Source: PRS1 sp965250265 (GTDB taxonomy: Bacteria > Bacteroidota > Bacteroidia > Flavobacteriales > Flavobacteriaceae). Taken from it: a stretch of 64,000 nt of DNA. Shown here one piece after another: positions 8,786 through 17,498 of the stretch (its first letter is position 1; each line of letters starts with the position of its first letter). Below the pieces are notes generated by a model. It was not told the origin of the DNA and did not search any database. It worked only from the letters and a program-made list of their open reading frames with translations. The stretch spans positions 124,001 through 188,000 of the forward strand of contig CBDFNO010000009.1 of assembly GCA_965250265.1 (NCBI GenBank). The letters are read 5' to 3'. Both the position numbers and the translations under genes were made by a program.

Positions 8786-9427
8786 TTGAAAGACACATTT
8801 AAGCATAAAGGACTACGACAACTACTGGTTAATGTAATTAAAGCCAAAGGAATAACAGATAAAGACGTATTAAAAGCTATTGGTAAAGTGCCAAGACATT
8901 TGTTTATGGATTCCGGGTTTTTAGATCATGCTTATCAAGATAAACCATTTCCGATTGCTGCAAATCAAACCATTTCTCAACCTTACACTGTGGCATTTCA
9001 AACAGAGTTATTACAAATTAAAAAAGGGGATAGAGTTTTAGAAATTGGTACAGGAAGCGGTTATCAGGCTGCTATATTATGCGAACTTGGAGCAAAAGTA
9101 TATAGTATAGAACGCCAATTAGAGCTTTTTAAAAAAACAGGTAAGTTTTTGGATAAATTAGGATACAGCGTTAAAAAACTTATTTTTGGTGATGGATATA
9201 AAGGTCTAGAGGATGAAGCCCCTTTTGATAGTATTGTTGTTACAGCTGGAGCGCCTTTTGTTCCCAAACCCTTGATGAGTCAACTAAAGATTGGAGGACG
9301 ACTTGTTATTCCTGTTGGCGAAGATGTACAAACAATGACCTTGTATATTAGAAAGGATGTTAAGGAATTTGAAAAACATGAACTTGGAGAATTTCGCTTT
9401 GTACCTTTATTGGAAGATAAGAATTAA
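8786..9427 (+). CDS. pcm: protein-L-isoaspartate O-methyltransferase
   Basis: A 213-residue SAM-dependent methyltransferase that repairs isoaspartyl residues in aged proteins. It has the family segments FPIAANQTISQPYTVAFQTE (substrate side) and motif I VLEIGTGSGYQAA for SAM, followed by VYSIERQLEL. Length and order of motifs are normal. The start is TTG at 8786; no ATG lies near enough upstream in frame. A perfect hairpin at 8753-8777 lies just before it. Confidence 0.92.
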   Translation: MKDTFKHKGLRQLLVNVIKAKGITDKDVLKAIGKVPRHLFMDSGFLDHAYQDKPFPIAANQTISQPYTVAFQTELLQIKKGDRVLEIGTGSGYQAAILCELGAKVYSIERQLELFKKTGKFLDKLGYSVKKLIFGDGYKGLEDEAPFDSIVVTAGAPFVPKPLMSQLKIGGRLVIPVGEDVQTMTLYIRKDVKEFEKHELGEFRFVPLLEDKN

Positions 9428-9468
9428 TCAGATTTTTTATACCTTGTATTTTATAACAACTAACTATT

Positions 9469-10971
9469 ATGAAAAGATTTCTTCTTGTTTTAACGCTTTT
9501 AAGTATTCCAATAACAATATATTCTCAAAACCTTGATGAGCTGTCTTTAAAATATGCAAAAGCTTCGTTTAATGAGTTATATGAGTTCTTTAGTTTACCT
9601 AATAATGCTTATAATCATGAAGACATTGAACCCAATGTAAGATGGTGTGAAAAGGCTTTTGAAAAACGTGGTTTTAAAACGCAACGTTTAGAAACCGAAA
9701 CTATTCCGTTGTTGTTAGCTACACGAAATTATCCAAATGCCAATAAAACAGTTTTGGTGTATCTTCAAGTAGATGGACAACCTGTTGACACAAGTAAATG
9801 GCATCAACCAGATCCCTATATTCCAGCTTTAAAAGTAAAGAATGATAAAGACGATTGGGAAATTATTGATTGGAATAATCTTGAAGGTGATATTGATCAT
9901 GACTGGCGGATTTTTTCACGCTCTGCTTCAGATGCTCGAGGTCCAGATATGATGTTTTTAAAAGCGATGGACATTATTAATGATCTTAATTTTCAACCTA
10001 ACTTTAATCTGAAGGTAATTATGGATTTTGAAGAAGAGTTAGGCTCTCCAAGATTACCGAAAGCGGTTTTAGATTATAAAAAGGAATTGACATCAGATAT
10101 GTTAGTGATTTTTGATGGTCCAAGGCATTTATCTAATCAACCAACACTTACTTATGGAGCTCGTGGTATTGCAACAATTTCTTTGGAAGTGTTTGGGCCT
10201 AGAACGCCTTTGCACAGTGGAAACTATGGTAATTATGCGCCTAATCCTGCAGTGAAATTATCTCAATTATTAGCAACCATGTGGCAAGAAGATGGTCGGG
10301 TAGCGATTCCTGGTTGGTATGATGGAATTACTATAACTGATGAGGTAAAAGCCATATTAAAACAAGTACCTGATGATGAACAACAAATACAAAAAGATTT
10401 CGGTATTGCTTCAACCGATAATATTGGCAATAATTTTCAGGAAGCTATTCAATATCCAGCACTTGGTATTTTAGGCTTAGAAGCCGCTTGGGTTGGAAAG
10501 GAAGCCAGAACTATTATTCCTGCAACCGCTATAGCCGAAATGAATATTCGATTGGTAAAAGAAACTAATGGAGAACATATGGTTAAATTATTGAAAGACC
10601 ATATTATCAATCAAGGTTATTATTTGGTTGAAGAAAAACCAACTGAAGAAGAACGGATGACACAGGATAAGATAGTGCGTTTCAATTCTGAAATATCGTA
10701 TGGTGCTTTTAGAACCGATTTTAACACCAAAATAGGAGCGTGGTTACGTAAAGGGATGCACAATGCATTTGGAGAAGACCCAATACAAATACGTACAGCT
10801 GGAGGCTCAATACCTATTTCACCTTTTGTAATAACACTTGATATTCCTGCAGTTGCTGTACCAACCGTTAATCCAGATAATAACCAACACAGCCCAAATG
10901 AAAATATTAGATTAGGTAATTATATTGATGGTATTAAAACCATTACAGCTATTTTGATGCAGAAGTTATAG
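9469..10971 (+). CDS. secreted M20 family metallopeptidase
   Basis: A 500-residue M20/M25/M40 peptidase with a signal peptide (MKRFLLVLTLLSIPITIYSQ). Metal-site landmarks are LQVDGQP, SDARGPDMM, FEEELGSPR (the catalytic Glu pair) and the late His in NNQHSPNEN. The dimerisation-domain insert with GARGIATISLEVFG and LHSGNYG is present. At the first motif the usual H-x-D is Q-V-D, so one metal ligand looks replaced by Gln. It is the last ordinary chromosomal gene before the cassette array, which starts about 15 bp after its stop. Confidence 0.88.
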   Translation: MKRFLLVLTLLSIPITIYSQNLDELSLKYAKASFNELYEFFSLPNNAYNHEDIEPNVRWCEKAFEKRGFKTQRLETETIPLLLATRNYPNANKTVLVYLQVDGQPVDTSKWHQPDPYIPALKVKNDKDDWEIIDWNNLEGDIDHDWRIFSRSASDARGPDMMFLKAMDIINDLNFQPNFNLKVIMDFEEELGSPRLPKAVLDYKKELTSDMLVIFDGPRHLSNQPTLTYGARGIATISLEVFGPRTPLHSGNYGNYAPNPAVKLSQLLATMWQEDGRVAIPGWYDGITITDEVKAILKQVPDDEQQIQKDFGIASTDNIGNNFQEAIQYPALGILGLEAAWVGKEARTIIPATAIAEMNIRLVKETNGEHMVKLLKDHIINQGYYLVEEKPTEEERMTQDKIVRFNSEISYGAFRTDFNTKIGAWLRKGMHNAFGEDPIQIRTAGGSIPISPFVITLDIPAVAVPTVNPDNNQHSPNENIRLGNYIDGIKTITAILMQKL

Positions 10972-10985
10972 GTAGTTGTTAATTT

Positions 10986-11147
10986 GCTCTAAGGTTTTGA
11001 CTATGATTTCGTTCCGTGAAAATCCATGAAGATTTTTAGATTAAGAAACCAAGATAATAAAAGTGTGAGGAATTTCCGAGCTTGTGCTGAGCAAAGTAGA
11101 AGCAAGGAAATTCAGAAGCAATGAACTATACACGTTGTTGGCAATAG
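10986..11147 (-). repeat. attC-A (distal end of the array)
   Basis: The right end GTTGGCAATAG (from 11137) pairs with the start of its cassette at attC-B (TTATTGCCAAC). The left end GCTCTAAGG departs from the usual CTAAC/CCAAC, as expected where the last cassette meets chromosome. Its body, with GAGCTTGTGCTGAGCAAAG, is shared with B, C and D. Confidence 0.75.
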
Positions 11148-11154
11148 TTTTTTC

Positions 11155-12324
11155 TCAATTAAATTTATCAATATAGATTAATTTTCGTTTTTTAGACTCC
11201 GCTTGTATTTTTTTATGTAACGCATCTGAGGAATGTTCCGAAAGCAATATTGAATCAAAAAACAATTTGGAAATCTTTATAACTGAATAATAAATCTTTA
11301 AAGATTCTTCAAGAGTGTTGAATTGTTTTCTTGGCCATTCAAAGTTCATCTGCTGCATTAAATATGGGTCATCACAAAATTCTCCATGAGTCGCATTAGG
11401 TACTTTGATTAAATACCTGTCTGCCCATTCTAGTGATTTTATAAAATCATGAGTTACATTACCTACTTGTCTTTCATGTCCCCTATAAAATGACAAAATC
11501 GGAAAACTTGACCGTTGTTTTGTAATACCCTTTTTTGCAAGTAATTGAGCGTCATCAAACATATAAGAACCGTCTAGACCAATAACAGCCTGTACTTTAT
11601 TGTCTATTTGACTTAACTATAATGCGTTAATCCCACCAGTGCTCCATCCCATAGAAGCTACTTTGTTCGAATCCACATTTGAGTAACTTATAGCATAATC
11701 TAACGCAAATTTGAGATCCATCACTTGAGTCATAACTCTTTCTTTGGTTTGATTGAAATCAAAAATTATACTGCCTTCCCCTAATTGTGGCACAGTAACC
11801 ACTACATATCCATGGCTTGCAAAAAATTCGGCTAGAATTGCATTATCGGGAGATCTCGAAAACCATCCAGATGAATACACAATCAAAGGAAATTTCCTTG
11901 GGACTGGTGGCGCATTAAAATGTGCATTCGTTTCAAATTTTAATAGCTTCTCAATTACTAGCTTATCTTCATCGAACATTCCCCGATATGACCACATATC
12001 ATAAACATTCATCACCTCATTTAATTTTTCGAAATAACTGTCTGGAGCCTCAGGATTAATGTAATTTTTGAATTGCATTTTTGAGCTGTTTGTCTCCATA
12101 GCTGGATACCAAATTGCTAGTCTGATTGGACGAACATTTGTTTTTGTTGTTTCGGTAGAATCAAAAGGAAATGGAATCCATTCTCTTTCTTGATCAAGTA
12201 AGTACTCGTATTTAAATCCAACTTGGTATTTACCAAGTTTTAATGTATTCTCTTGTGCATTTCCACTTTGAATATGTATCAATGCAAACAATACCACTGC
12301 AGATAAAATAAATCTATATGTCAT
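11155..12324 (-). pseudogene. secreted alpha/beta hydrolase (PAF-acetylhydrolase-like), interrupted by an in-frame TAG
   Basis: One 390-codon frame with a signal peptide (MTYRFILSAVVLFALIHIQS) and a single amber codon at 11617-11619. The nucleophile elbow GWSTGGIN lies just before the stop, and the acid GLDGS and the His in NATHGEF lie after it, all in one frame with no length change. The mutation therefore removes the rest of the catalytic triad. The N-terminal half has the family segment VRPIRLAIWYPA. It is the only gene of cassette A-B and begins about 64 bp from attC-B. Either a recent nonsense mutation or readthrough could explain it; pseudogene is the simpler reading. Confidence 0.75.
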
Positions 12325-12387
12325 AATATTCTTTTTATATTTAATTATTTCAAAAACACATTATATAATGTTAAGATTACTTTAATT

Positions 12388-12549
12388 ATTGCCAACGTGC
12401 TCGTGTATGGTTTCGTTGCGTGAAAATCCGCGAGGATTTTCCGATTAAAAAACCAAGATAGTAAAAGTGCGAGGAATTTCCGAGCTTGTGCTGAGCAAAG
12501 CCGAAGCAAAGAAATTCAGAAGCAATGAACTATAAACTTTGTTAGCATT
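12388..12549 (-). repeat. attC-B
   Basis: The left end TATTGCCAACG is the reverse complement of the bases at attC-A's right end. The right end GTTAGCATTTC (12541 on) pairs with GAAGGCTAAC at attC-C with about two mismatches. The long arms GTATGGTTTCGTTGC and GCAATGAACTATA pair imperfectly. With the 110 bp that follow, it fills the gap between the genes ending at 12324 and starting at 12662. In those 110 bp an ATCATT/AATGAT stem-loop near 12582 is the only structure I see. Confidence 0.85.
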
Positions 12550-12661
12550 TCGTTGTTTGAGTATGATTTAATATGTTAAATATCATTGCTTTAATGATGC
12601 ATATTACAAATAATTCATTATATTTATTAAGTTCTCACAAAATTTTAAATAATTATTTATT

Positions 12662-12859
12662 ATGTACTTTAAATCGGAAAAAACTAAAATAGGTTTTAAG
12701 ACTTATATAATATTGACTCTTTTGTTAGTTGTTTATCTTTTAGCTGGCGGTTATGGTTTTAAATTATTTTTGATAGAGGTTAGTCCACTTATTGTAGGAA
12801 TTGGAATCCTTATTGCTACAGTATTTTTGATATATTTTCTTAAGAAGAACGCTGATTAA
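12662..12859 (+). CDS. 65-residue membrane protein in an inverted cassette
   Basis: A short protein with a basic N-terminus and two hydrophobic helices (TYIILTLLLVVYLLAGGYGF and PLIVGIGILIATVFLIYFL) ending KKNAD. It is the only full gene in the array besides two tiny ones in cassette N-O that runs on the plus strand, against the cassette direction. It cannot be read from a promoter at the recombinase end and must carry its own signal in the 110 bp before it. Small inner-membrane proteins of this kind are frequent in integron cassettes; its function is unknown. Confidence 0.6.
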   Translation: MYFKSEKTKIGFKTYIILTLLLVVYLLAGGYGFKLFLIEVSPLIVGIGILIATVFLIYFLKKNAD

Positions 12860-12898
12860 TCTAATCTTCTAATTATAACAAGTTATTTTCTACAATGA

Positions 12899-13053
12899 AG
12901 GCTAACGGTTTGTGATAGCTTCGTTGCGTTCGCCCTAAGATTGCAAATATGGGCGAACCCATTGTTCACCAGCGAGGAATTCCCGAACTTGTGTTGAGCA
13001 AAGTCTAAACAAGGAAAATCAGTAACAAAAAAATATACACGTTGTTAGCGGTT
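12899..13053 (-). repeat. attC-C
   Basis: The left end is GGCTAACGG. The right end GTTAGCGGTT (13044 on) is an exact reverse complement of AACCGCTAAC at attC-D. The inner part has a distinct GTTCGCCC / GGGCGAAC stem at 12928-12958. The TAA stop of the gene at 13045 is formed by the R'' box. Confidence 0.85.
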
Positions 13054-13794
13054 GTTTTTAACTTCATCAAATAATCTTTTTACCTGTAAATCACCAAAGC
13101 CATAGATGCTTTCTCGTTTACTAAATTCTCTAAATATCGGTCCAAATTCTTCCGTTTCAAGTTCCTTCATTATTTGAATAAGTGACCGACTTAGTTTTCC
13201 TAAATTTCCTTCCGTTGGAACTCGTTCAATATGTGCTTTAACAGCAGAAAGTATAAATGGGTATCTGTTCTCCAATTCTCTTGCAGTTTTAAGCAATTTT
13301 TCTGTGTCATCATTTTGATACAATTCCCAAAGGTTAGCGAGTTTGTCAAGTTCTGTCAGTAAAATTCTGCTCTCATAAACTGAAATCAATTCTGACTTAT
13401 TTAAACCGCCAAAACCATATTGATTGTGTGTTTTTGGTCTTATAAGAAAAGTTGGATTATTCTGATTAGACTTATTCAGAAGACTAATTGTGAACCAAAA
13501 ATTCACTTGACAAAACAAGTCGTCCTCAAACCAAAGGTTAATATCTGCATCATCGGTTATACTTTGTATTTTCTGGAATTCAGGAACTGTTTTTTCATAA
13601 TAATCTTGTTCGTTATAACCATCATAATTATTACTAATAAATAGGGCTCTTGAGCGAAATAGTTCATCCAAATCACTTCCTGTTACATTTCCATCTACCA
13701 AACATTCACGAGCTACAATAATTTCACCTTGAATGTTTAAAGGAAACTGTTCTTTTAATGAATCCCCATTTAGTATATGATATTGTTTTCTCAT
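13045..13794 (-). CDS. DUF1835-domain protein
   Basis: A 249-residue soluble protein. The N-terminus HILNGDSLKEQFPLNIQGEI followed by IVARECLVDGNV matches the DUF1835 start, a family of unknown function. The rest is helical and acidic, with no membrane segment. The stop codon lies inside the attC R'' box, so the last codons (NNR) come from the recombination site. The leader to the cassette start is only about 24 bp, leaving no room for a full promoter. Sole gene of cassette C-D, whose end repeats match perfectly over 10 bp. Confidence 0.75.
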   Translation of the reverse strand: MRKQYHILNGDSLKEQFPLNIQGEIIVARECLVDGNVTGSDLDELFRSRALFISNNYDGYNEQDYYEKTVPEFQKIQSITDDADINLWFEDDLFCQVNFWFTISLLNKSNQNNPTFLIRPKTHNQYGFGGLNKSELISVYESRILLTELDKLANLWELYQNDDTEKLLKTARELENRYPFILSAVKAHIERVPTEGNLGKLSRSLIQIMKELETEEFGPIFREFSKRESIYGFGDLQVKRLFDEVKNNR

Positions 13795-13808
13795 CCAATT
13801 CTTTTAAT

Positions 13809-13944
13809 AACCGCTAACGTTCAGGCTATGATTCCGATAAGGAAACCAAGATAATAAACTTGCAAGGATTTTCCGAGCTTGTGCTGAGCAAAGCCGAAGC
13901 AAAGAAATTCAGAAGCAATGAACTGTACACGGTGTTTTAGGTAG
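13809..13944 (-). repeat. attC-D
   Basis: The left end is AACCGCTAACG. The right end GTTTTAGGTA (13934 on) pairs with TACCTACAAC at attC-E, with one mismatch in ten. The body is shared with A and B. Confidence 0.85.
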
Positions 13945-14946
13945 TTATTTATTTAACCATTTTTTAGCTCTATTAACTTGGTTGTCGTTCTCCATATTAG
14001 TACCATGTTGAAATTCAATATTTTCATCCACTTCAACCTTATTGTCGTATTTAATTTTGTTTCTATCAATGAATACATCTTCGGAAATAACTAAAACTAA
14101 TTCGTCATTGATTTTGTTATACCCATTTCCTGTAGTATATCCTGCTGTCTCTTCTCCAATAAATATAGTATTATCTCGACCTTTAAAAGCTACAGCTACC
14201 AATTCACCTGAACTAATGGTATATCTACTTAACAAAACAGCTACTTTTTCATCTGATGTTATTTTAGGCAGGTTATTCATTTCACAAACTAATCTACCAT
14301 AATTAGAAAATTGCCCGTTTTCAATTGTGTATTCTCTTATCTCATTTTTTTTGTTTATTGCTCCAGCTATAAAACCGTCACCAATTAATGGTGCTAATCC
14401 TGAAATCATAGGCTCCATATTTCCACCTCCATTAAATCTTAAGTCTACAATCCATTTATTAACTCCATAAGCTTTAAGATCTATTAATCCTTTTCTTATA
14501 AAATCTGCTTGCTCTTTTACATTTTCTGGGCCAATACCAACAATTTTTAAATAACCAATATCATTTTCTAATAGTTGATAAGAAAATTTAGCAGAAACAT
14601 CGTTTATTACATTATTCATAAACTCTGAATTTCTATCATCTTTCTCTACAATATCACCTCTATAGCTTACAATAATGGAATTGTCCTTTGCTGAACGGAA
14701 AGAGCCGTGTTTGTCACCTAAACTATTTATTAAGTATTGTAACGCGTCTTTTAAATCTTCCACATTTTCCTTTTCTTTTGTTAGCTCGATAAATTTAGTA
14801 TTGACTTTCTCCCAATCAACTTGGTCAGAATACAATGATGTTTCTTTTGCTTTAAAAACAATTGGATTATATATAGTTTCTTTTTTTTGAGCTTTGCAAG
14901 AGCTCAATGAAAGAATTACTACTAAAATTTTTAAGATGTTTCTCAT
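13945..14946 (-). CDS. S41 family peptidase (tail-specific protease-like lipoprotein)
   Basis: A 333-residue protein with a lipoprotein signal (ILVVILSLSSC, Cys about 17). The S41 core is seen as WIVDLRFNGGGNMEPMISGL, then the nucleophile Ser in RYTISSGELVAVAF and the FIGEETAGYTTGNGY segment that normally follows it. No PDZ domain is obvious, so it resembles the smaller C-terminal-processing-like peptidases of Bacteroidota. Likely anchored in the periplasm or outer membrane. It is the sole gene of cassette D-E and starts about 30 bp from the cassette boundary. Confidence 0.82.
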   Translation of the reverse strand: MRNILKILVVILSLSSCKAQKKETIYNPIVFKAKETSLYSDQVDWEKVNTKFIELTKEKENVEDLKDALQYLINSLGDKHGSFRSAKDNSIIVSYRGDIVEKDDRNSEFMNNVINDVSAKFSYQLLENDIGYLKIVGIGPENVKEQADFIRKGLIDLKAYGVNKWIVDLRFNGGGNMEPMISGLAPLIGDGFIAGAINKKNEIREYTIENGQFSNYGRLVCEMNNLPKITSDEKVAVLLSRYTISSGELVAVAFKGRDNTIFIGEETAGYTTGNGYNKINDELVLVISEDVFIDRNKIKYDNKVEVDENIEFQHGTNMENDNQVNRAKKWLNK

Positions 14947-14967
14947 TGGTGTTAATTTTGGTCTAAT

Positions 14968-15107
14968 TACCTACAACGTCTAGGTTATGATTCTGTTACG
15001 AGAAATTCGACAGAATTTCGGAGTAGGAATCTTAAGCTGAGTAAATATATACAAAGTTTGGATAAGTAGGAAACTACTCAATGAACTATATATGTTGTCG
15101 TGCGGTC
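14968..15107 (-). repeat. attC-E
   Basis: The left end is TACCTACAACG. The right end GTCGTGCGG (15097 on) departs from GTT at the second base but still pairs with CTGCACAAC at attC-F, with two mismatches. The body differs from A-D but keeps the ATGAACTATATATG arm. Confidence 0.75.
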
Positions 15108-15144
15108 GTATTTGTCTTTTATAATTCGTTTGTGTTCAAGAATA

Positions 15145-15618
15145 TTAAATCCATCGTCTTACTTTTTGGCAGTATAAATTATACTCCTCTCCAAAATCTT
15201 TTCTTAATCGAGGTTCTTCTATGTGAATCACAAATATGTTAAACACTACCAATACGAATAATAAATAAACCCACAAGTTAGCTGATTGAAAAAAGATTGC
15301 TTCACCAATAAGGATAAGTATCACACCAACATACATTGGATTTCTGGAGAAATAATAAAGTCCTGCTATAACCAATTTTTTTGTCGGGTCTATAGGAGAA
15401 AGCGTCCCTCGTCCTTTGACGGCAAAACTTATGATGCACCAAAGCATTATTACAAGACCAGTCAGAAATGCAATTGTCCCGATATAATGATGCAATTGCC
15501 AAACTTCGTCAAATATGTTATTTATCCTAAAACCTGTAATCCATAACGGTATCAGTCCTGCTACTAACCCAGGTTGCAGAATTGTGAAAAGTAGATTTCG
15601 TATGAATAATGATAACAT
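15145..15618 (-). CDS. isoprenylcysteine carboxyl methyltransferase (ICMT) / PEMT-like membrane methyltransferase
   Basis: A 157-residue protein with about four to five membrane helices. It has the family signature GLYYFSRNPMYVGVILILIG (SAM-binding R-N-P-x-Y-x-G) and the C-terminal EEPRLRKDFGEEY followed by YCQKVRRWI. Bacterial members methylate lipids or small molecules; the substrate cannot be told. The N-terminus is short but complete for the bacterial branch. Sole gene of cassette E-F. Confidence 0.85.
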   Translation of the reverse strand: MLSLFIRNLLFTILQPGLVAGLIPLWITGFRINNIFDEVWQLHHYIGTIAFLTGLVIMLWCIISFAVKGRGTLSPIDPTKKLVIAGLYYFSRNPMYVGVILILIGEAIFFQSANLWVYLLFVLVVFNIFVIHIEEPRLRKDFGEEYNLYCQKVRRWI

Positions 15619-15654
15619 TTATGGTTTTAAGTTTGTCCGCTTCGCTGATTATAT

Positions 15655-15794
15655 GCTGCACAACGGTCTCATATAACCGCCAGTTATGGGTCTAAAGTTA
15701 CTTATTTTCGGTTTAGTTATTGGCTTTAACAATTCTGAGTGGATTCGGACTCAGTCCAACCCATCGTAATTACGGTTATACATTGTTGGGCAAC
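15655..15794 (-). repeat. attC-F (unusual body)
   Basis: The left end is CTGCACAACGG and the right end GTTGGGCAACG (15785 on). The body is unlike the other sites: AACCGCCAGTTATGGGT pairs with ACCCATCGTAATTACGGTT, and CTGAGT with ACTCAG. This is the only site whose right end does not match the start of its own segment at attC-G. Confidence 0.75.
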
Positions 15795-15808
15795 GTCTTC
15801 ATTTTTAT

Positions 15809-16198
15809 CTAGCTCTTACTGCTATTTAATTGGACGAGCGGTTGGAATCCACCATAAACCATCCGTTTGGCATCAAAAACCATCCTTGACGGATATGTCA
15901 ATGGTTCAATTAAATCCTTCATTCTCGGGTCAGCCGCTACCCGCTCATTTGCAAGGTCACGCGCCTCGCGTGAATCGAACACAACCCATCCAAATACGAT
16001 GGCTTCATCCTCTTTTGCACCTACAAATTCCAGAAAAGAACGTGTACCTTCCAATTTTAAATCCTCACCAACATACTCAAAGTAGGCGAGTGCACCATGT
16101 TCCTTCCAAATCTTTGCAACCACTTCAGCCACATGCCTATATTGGTTCAGATGATTGCGTGGAACTGGAAGGACGAATCCGTCTATGTAATTTTTCAT
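15809..16198 (-). CDS. DUF1428 family protein
   Basis: A 129-residue soluble protein (MKNYIDGFVLPVPRNHLNQY at the start, then WKEHGALAYFEYVGEDL and LIEPLTYPSRMVFDAKRM), matching the dimeric ferredoxin-like DUF1428 family of unknown function. By my count its central 180 bp (15841-16020) are about 48% G+C, while 60 bp in the adjacent gene are about 22%. It therefore looks recently acquired from a higher-G+C source. An AAAGGA ribosome-binding stretch precedes its ATG, 10 bp after the stop of the upstream gene. Confidence 0.85.
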   Translation of the reverse strand: MKNYIDGFVLPVPRNHLNQYRHVAEVVAKIWKEHGALAYFEYVGEDLKLEGTRSFLEFVGAKEDEAIVFGWVVFDSREARDLANERVAADPRMKDLIEPLTYPSRMVFDAKRMVYGGFQPLVQLNSSKS

Positions 16199-16208
16199 GT
16201 TTTCCTTT

Positions 16209-16838
16209 TTAAAAAATCAAATTGAACGTAATTTGATGGATTATCCATATTAATAAAATTAACAAATAAGGCTTATAATTCTTACCTTTTTTTCTATCTA
16301 GAAATATTAACCAAATTAAGATAAGATATATTATTCCATAAATAACATTTTGATTTACTACATCCGAAACGCCTAACAATAATGGTCCAATTCTCCCTAA
16401 AGTAGGACTAAGAAAGACTATTGCAGTTCCAATCATATATCGCATATGTTTGGATACATTTTTCCTATGATAAATTGCTAGTGAATAAAAAATAACCAGC
16501 GCTATACAATCTGATAATGGGAAAAATAAGACGGCTGGATTGTCTGAATTAACCATCTTTATCATTTGTGGAATAAAAGACAGAATAAGCAAAGGAAAAA
16601 GTATGTAAGAAATTTTACCAATTTTCTTGTGCAATTTGTTTTTCCTATTTCTTATCAATAGAGGTTGAGCTATTAGCATTAAAATCCAAATTGAAGCAAT
16701 TGCAGCATGAACATGAATAAATGTATTAGTCTCTTTGAACGTTGGAAATTGAATGAAATAGGTTTTGTAAAATCCCAGAAATGTAAACGGAATTAACAGT
16801 ATCAAAAAGTATCCCAAATTTTTATATGCCTTTTCCAT
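16209..16838 (-). CDS. six-helix membrane protein, DUF2306-like
   Basis: A 209-residue integral membrane protein with about six helices. Conserved-looking His residues occur in IHVHAAIASIWILML, KLHKKIGKISYIL and KHMRYMIGTA, as in small bacterial membrane families of the DUF2306 / cytochrome-like type. Heme binding is possible but not shown. It shares the segment F-G with the DUF1428 gene. Because that segment's end repeats do not match, the two genes may come from two cassettes fused by loss of an attC. Confidence 0.6.
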   Translation of the reverse strand: MEKAYKNLGYFLILLIPFTFLGFYKTYFIQFPTFKETNTFIHVHAAIASIWILMLIAQPLLIRNRKNKLHKKIGKISYILFPLLILSFIPQMIKMVNSDNPAVLFFPLSDCIALVIFYSLAIYHRKNVSKHMRYMIGTAIVFLSPTLGRIGPLLLGVSDVVNQNVIYGIIYLILIWLIFLDRKKGKNYKPYLLILLIWIIHQITFNLIF

Positions 16839-16862
16839 TGTTTTGATTCACGTATTTTAATT

Positions 16863-16998
16863 GTCACTAACGTGTTGGTGTATGGTTTGTGTTGTTGGCG
16901 AACTAAGTTAGTAAAAAGGGACGAACCAGAGTGAAATCCGCAGGATTTTCCGAGTAGGCGAGTAGCTAGCAATTAATTATACACGTTGTTAGCCTTTC
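16863..16998 (-). repeat. attC-G
   Basis: The left end is TCACTAACGTG and the right end GTTAGCCTTTC (16988 on). The body has GAAATCC / GGATTTTC and the shared AATTAATTATACACG arm. The matching start of the cassette to its right is lost with the left half of attC-H. Confidence 0.8.
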
Positions 16999-17025
16999 GT
17001 TATTAATCTAAAGAACTTATTCCAT

Positions 17026-17421
17026 TTAAACTTTCCTCATACATTTATAAGTTGCACCATTAATAGTAATATCAAAACTTGGAGATTCACAATTTACAGT
17101 AGTACCAAAATGGATAATAGCATCGTTTTCTTTAAAGAAAAATTTGTTGAAAGATAAAGGATGTAATTCTGCCTCAAAAGTGCGGCCGCTCCTTTTTTCA
17201 ATATACAAAAGCCTGTCCTCTTTTAAAATTACTTCCACAACTAATTCCATCGTATCTGTATGAAGCACATACGTACCGATATAACATTTTAACACATCAA
17301 GTTCTACCGTAAATAGAGTTGTTTGTTCTAATGCTTCCTGGTCCTTATTTTCGACTTTTCCATTCTGAGTAAAAGACATTGCTGAAATTAGAAGCGCTGT
17401 AATGGAGCATATAATTTTCAT
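17026..17421 (-). CDS. small secreted protein, unknown function
   Basis: A 131-residue protein with a signal peptide (MKIICSITALLISAMSFTQN). The mature part is beta-rich, with LKCYIGTYVLHTDTMELVVE and a pattern that resembles small lipocalin/DUF3471-like barrels (YxGxY, then LYIEKRSGRTFELxPLSxxxFFF). I do not claim the family firmly. Sole gene of the segment between attC-G and the truncated attC-H. Confidence 0.6.
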   Translation of the reverse strand: MKIICSITALLISAMSFTQNGKVENKDQEALEQTTLFTVELDVLKCYIGTYVLHTDTMELVVEVILKEDRLLYIEKRSGRTFEAELHPLSFNKFFFKENDAIIHFGTTVNCESPSFDITINGATYKCMRKV

Positions 17422-17498
17422 TATACTATTTTAATTGATTAGACAAAATCCAAATGATTCTTACAAAGTTACATAATTATAAATGTCATATATTTTTA

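Noticed and set aside
15739..16212. A 157-codon frame on the plus strand opposite DUF1428
   Set aside because: It is the antisense of a recognisable DUF1428 gene and has a low-complexity, Pro/His/Ser-rich product with no family resemblance.
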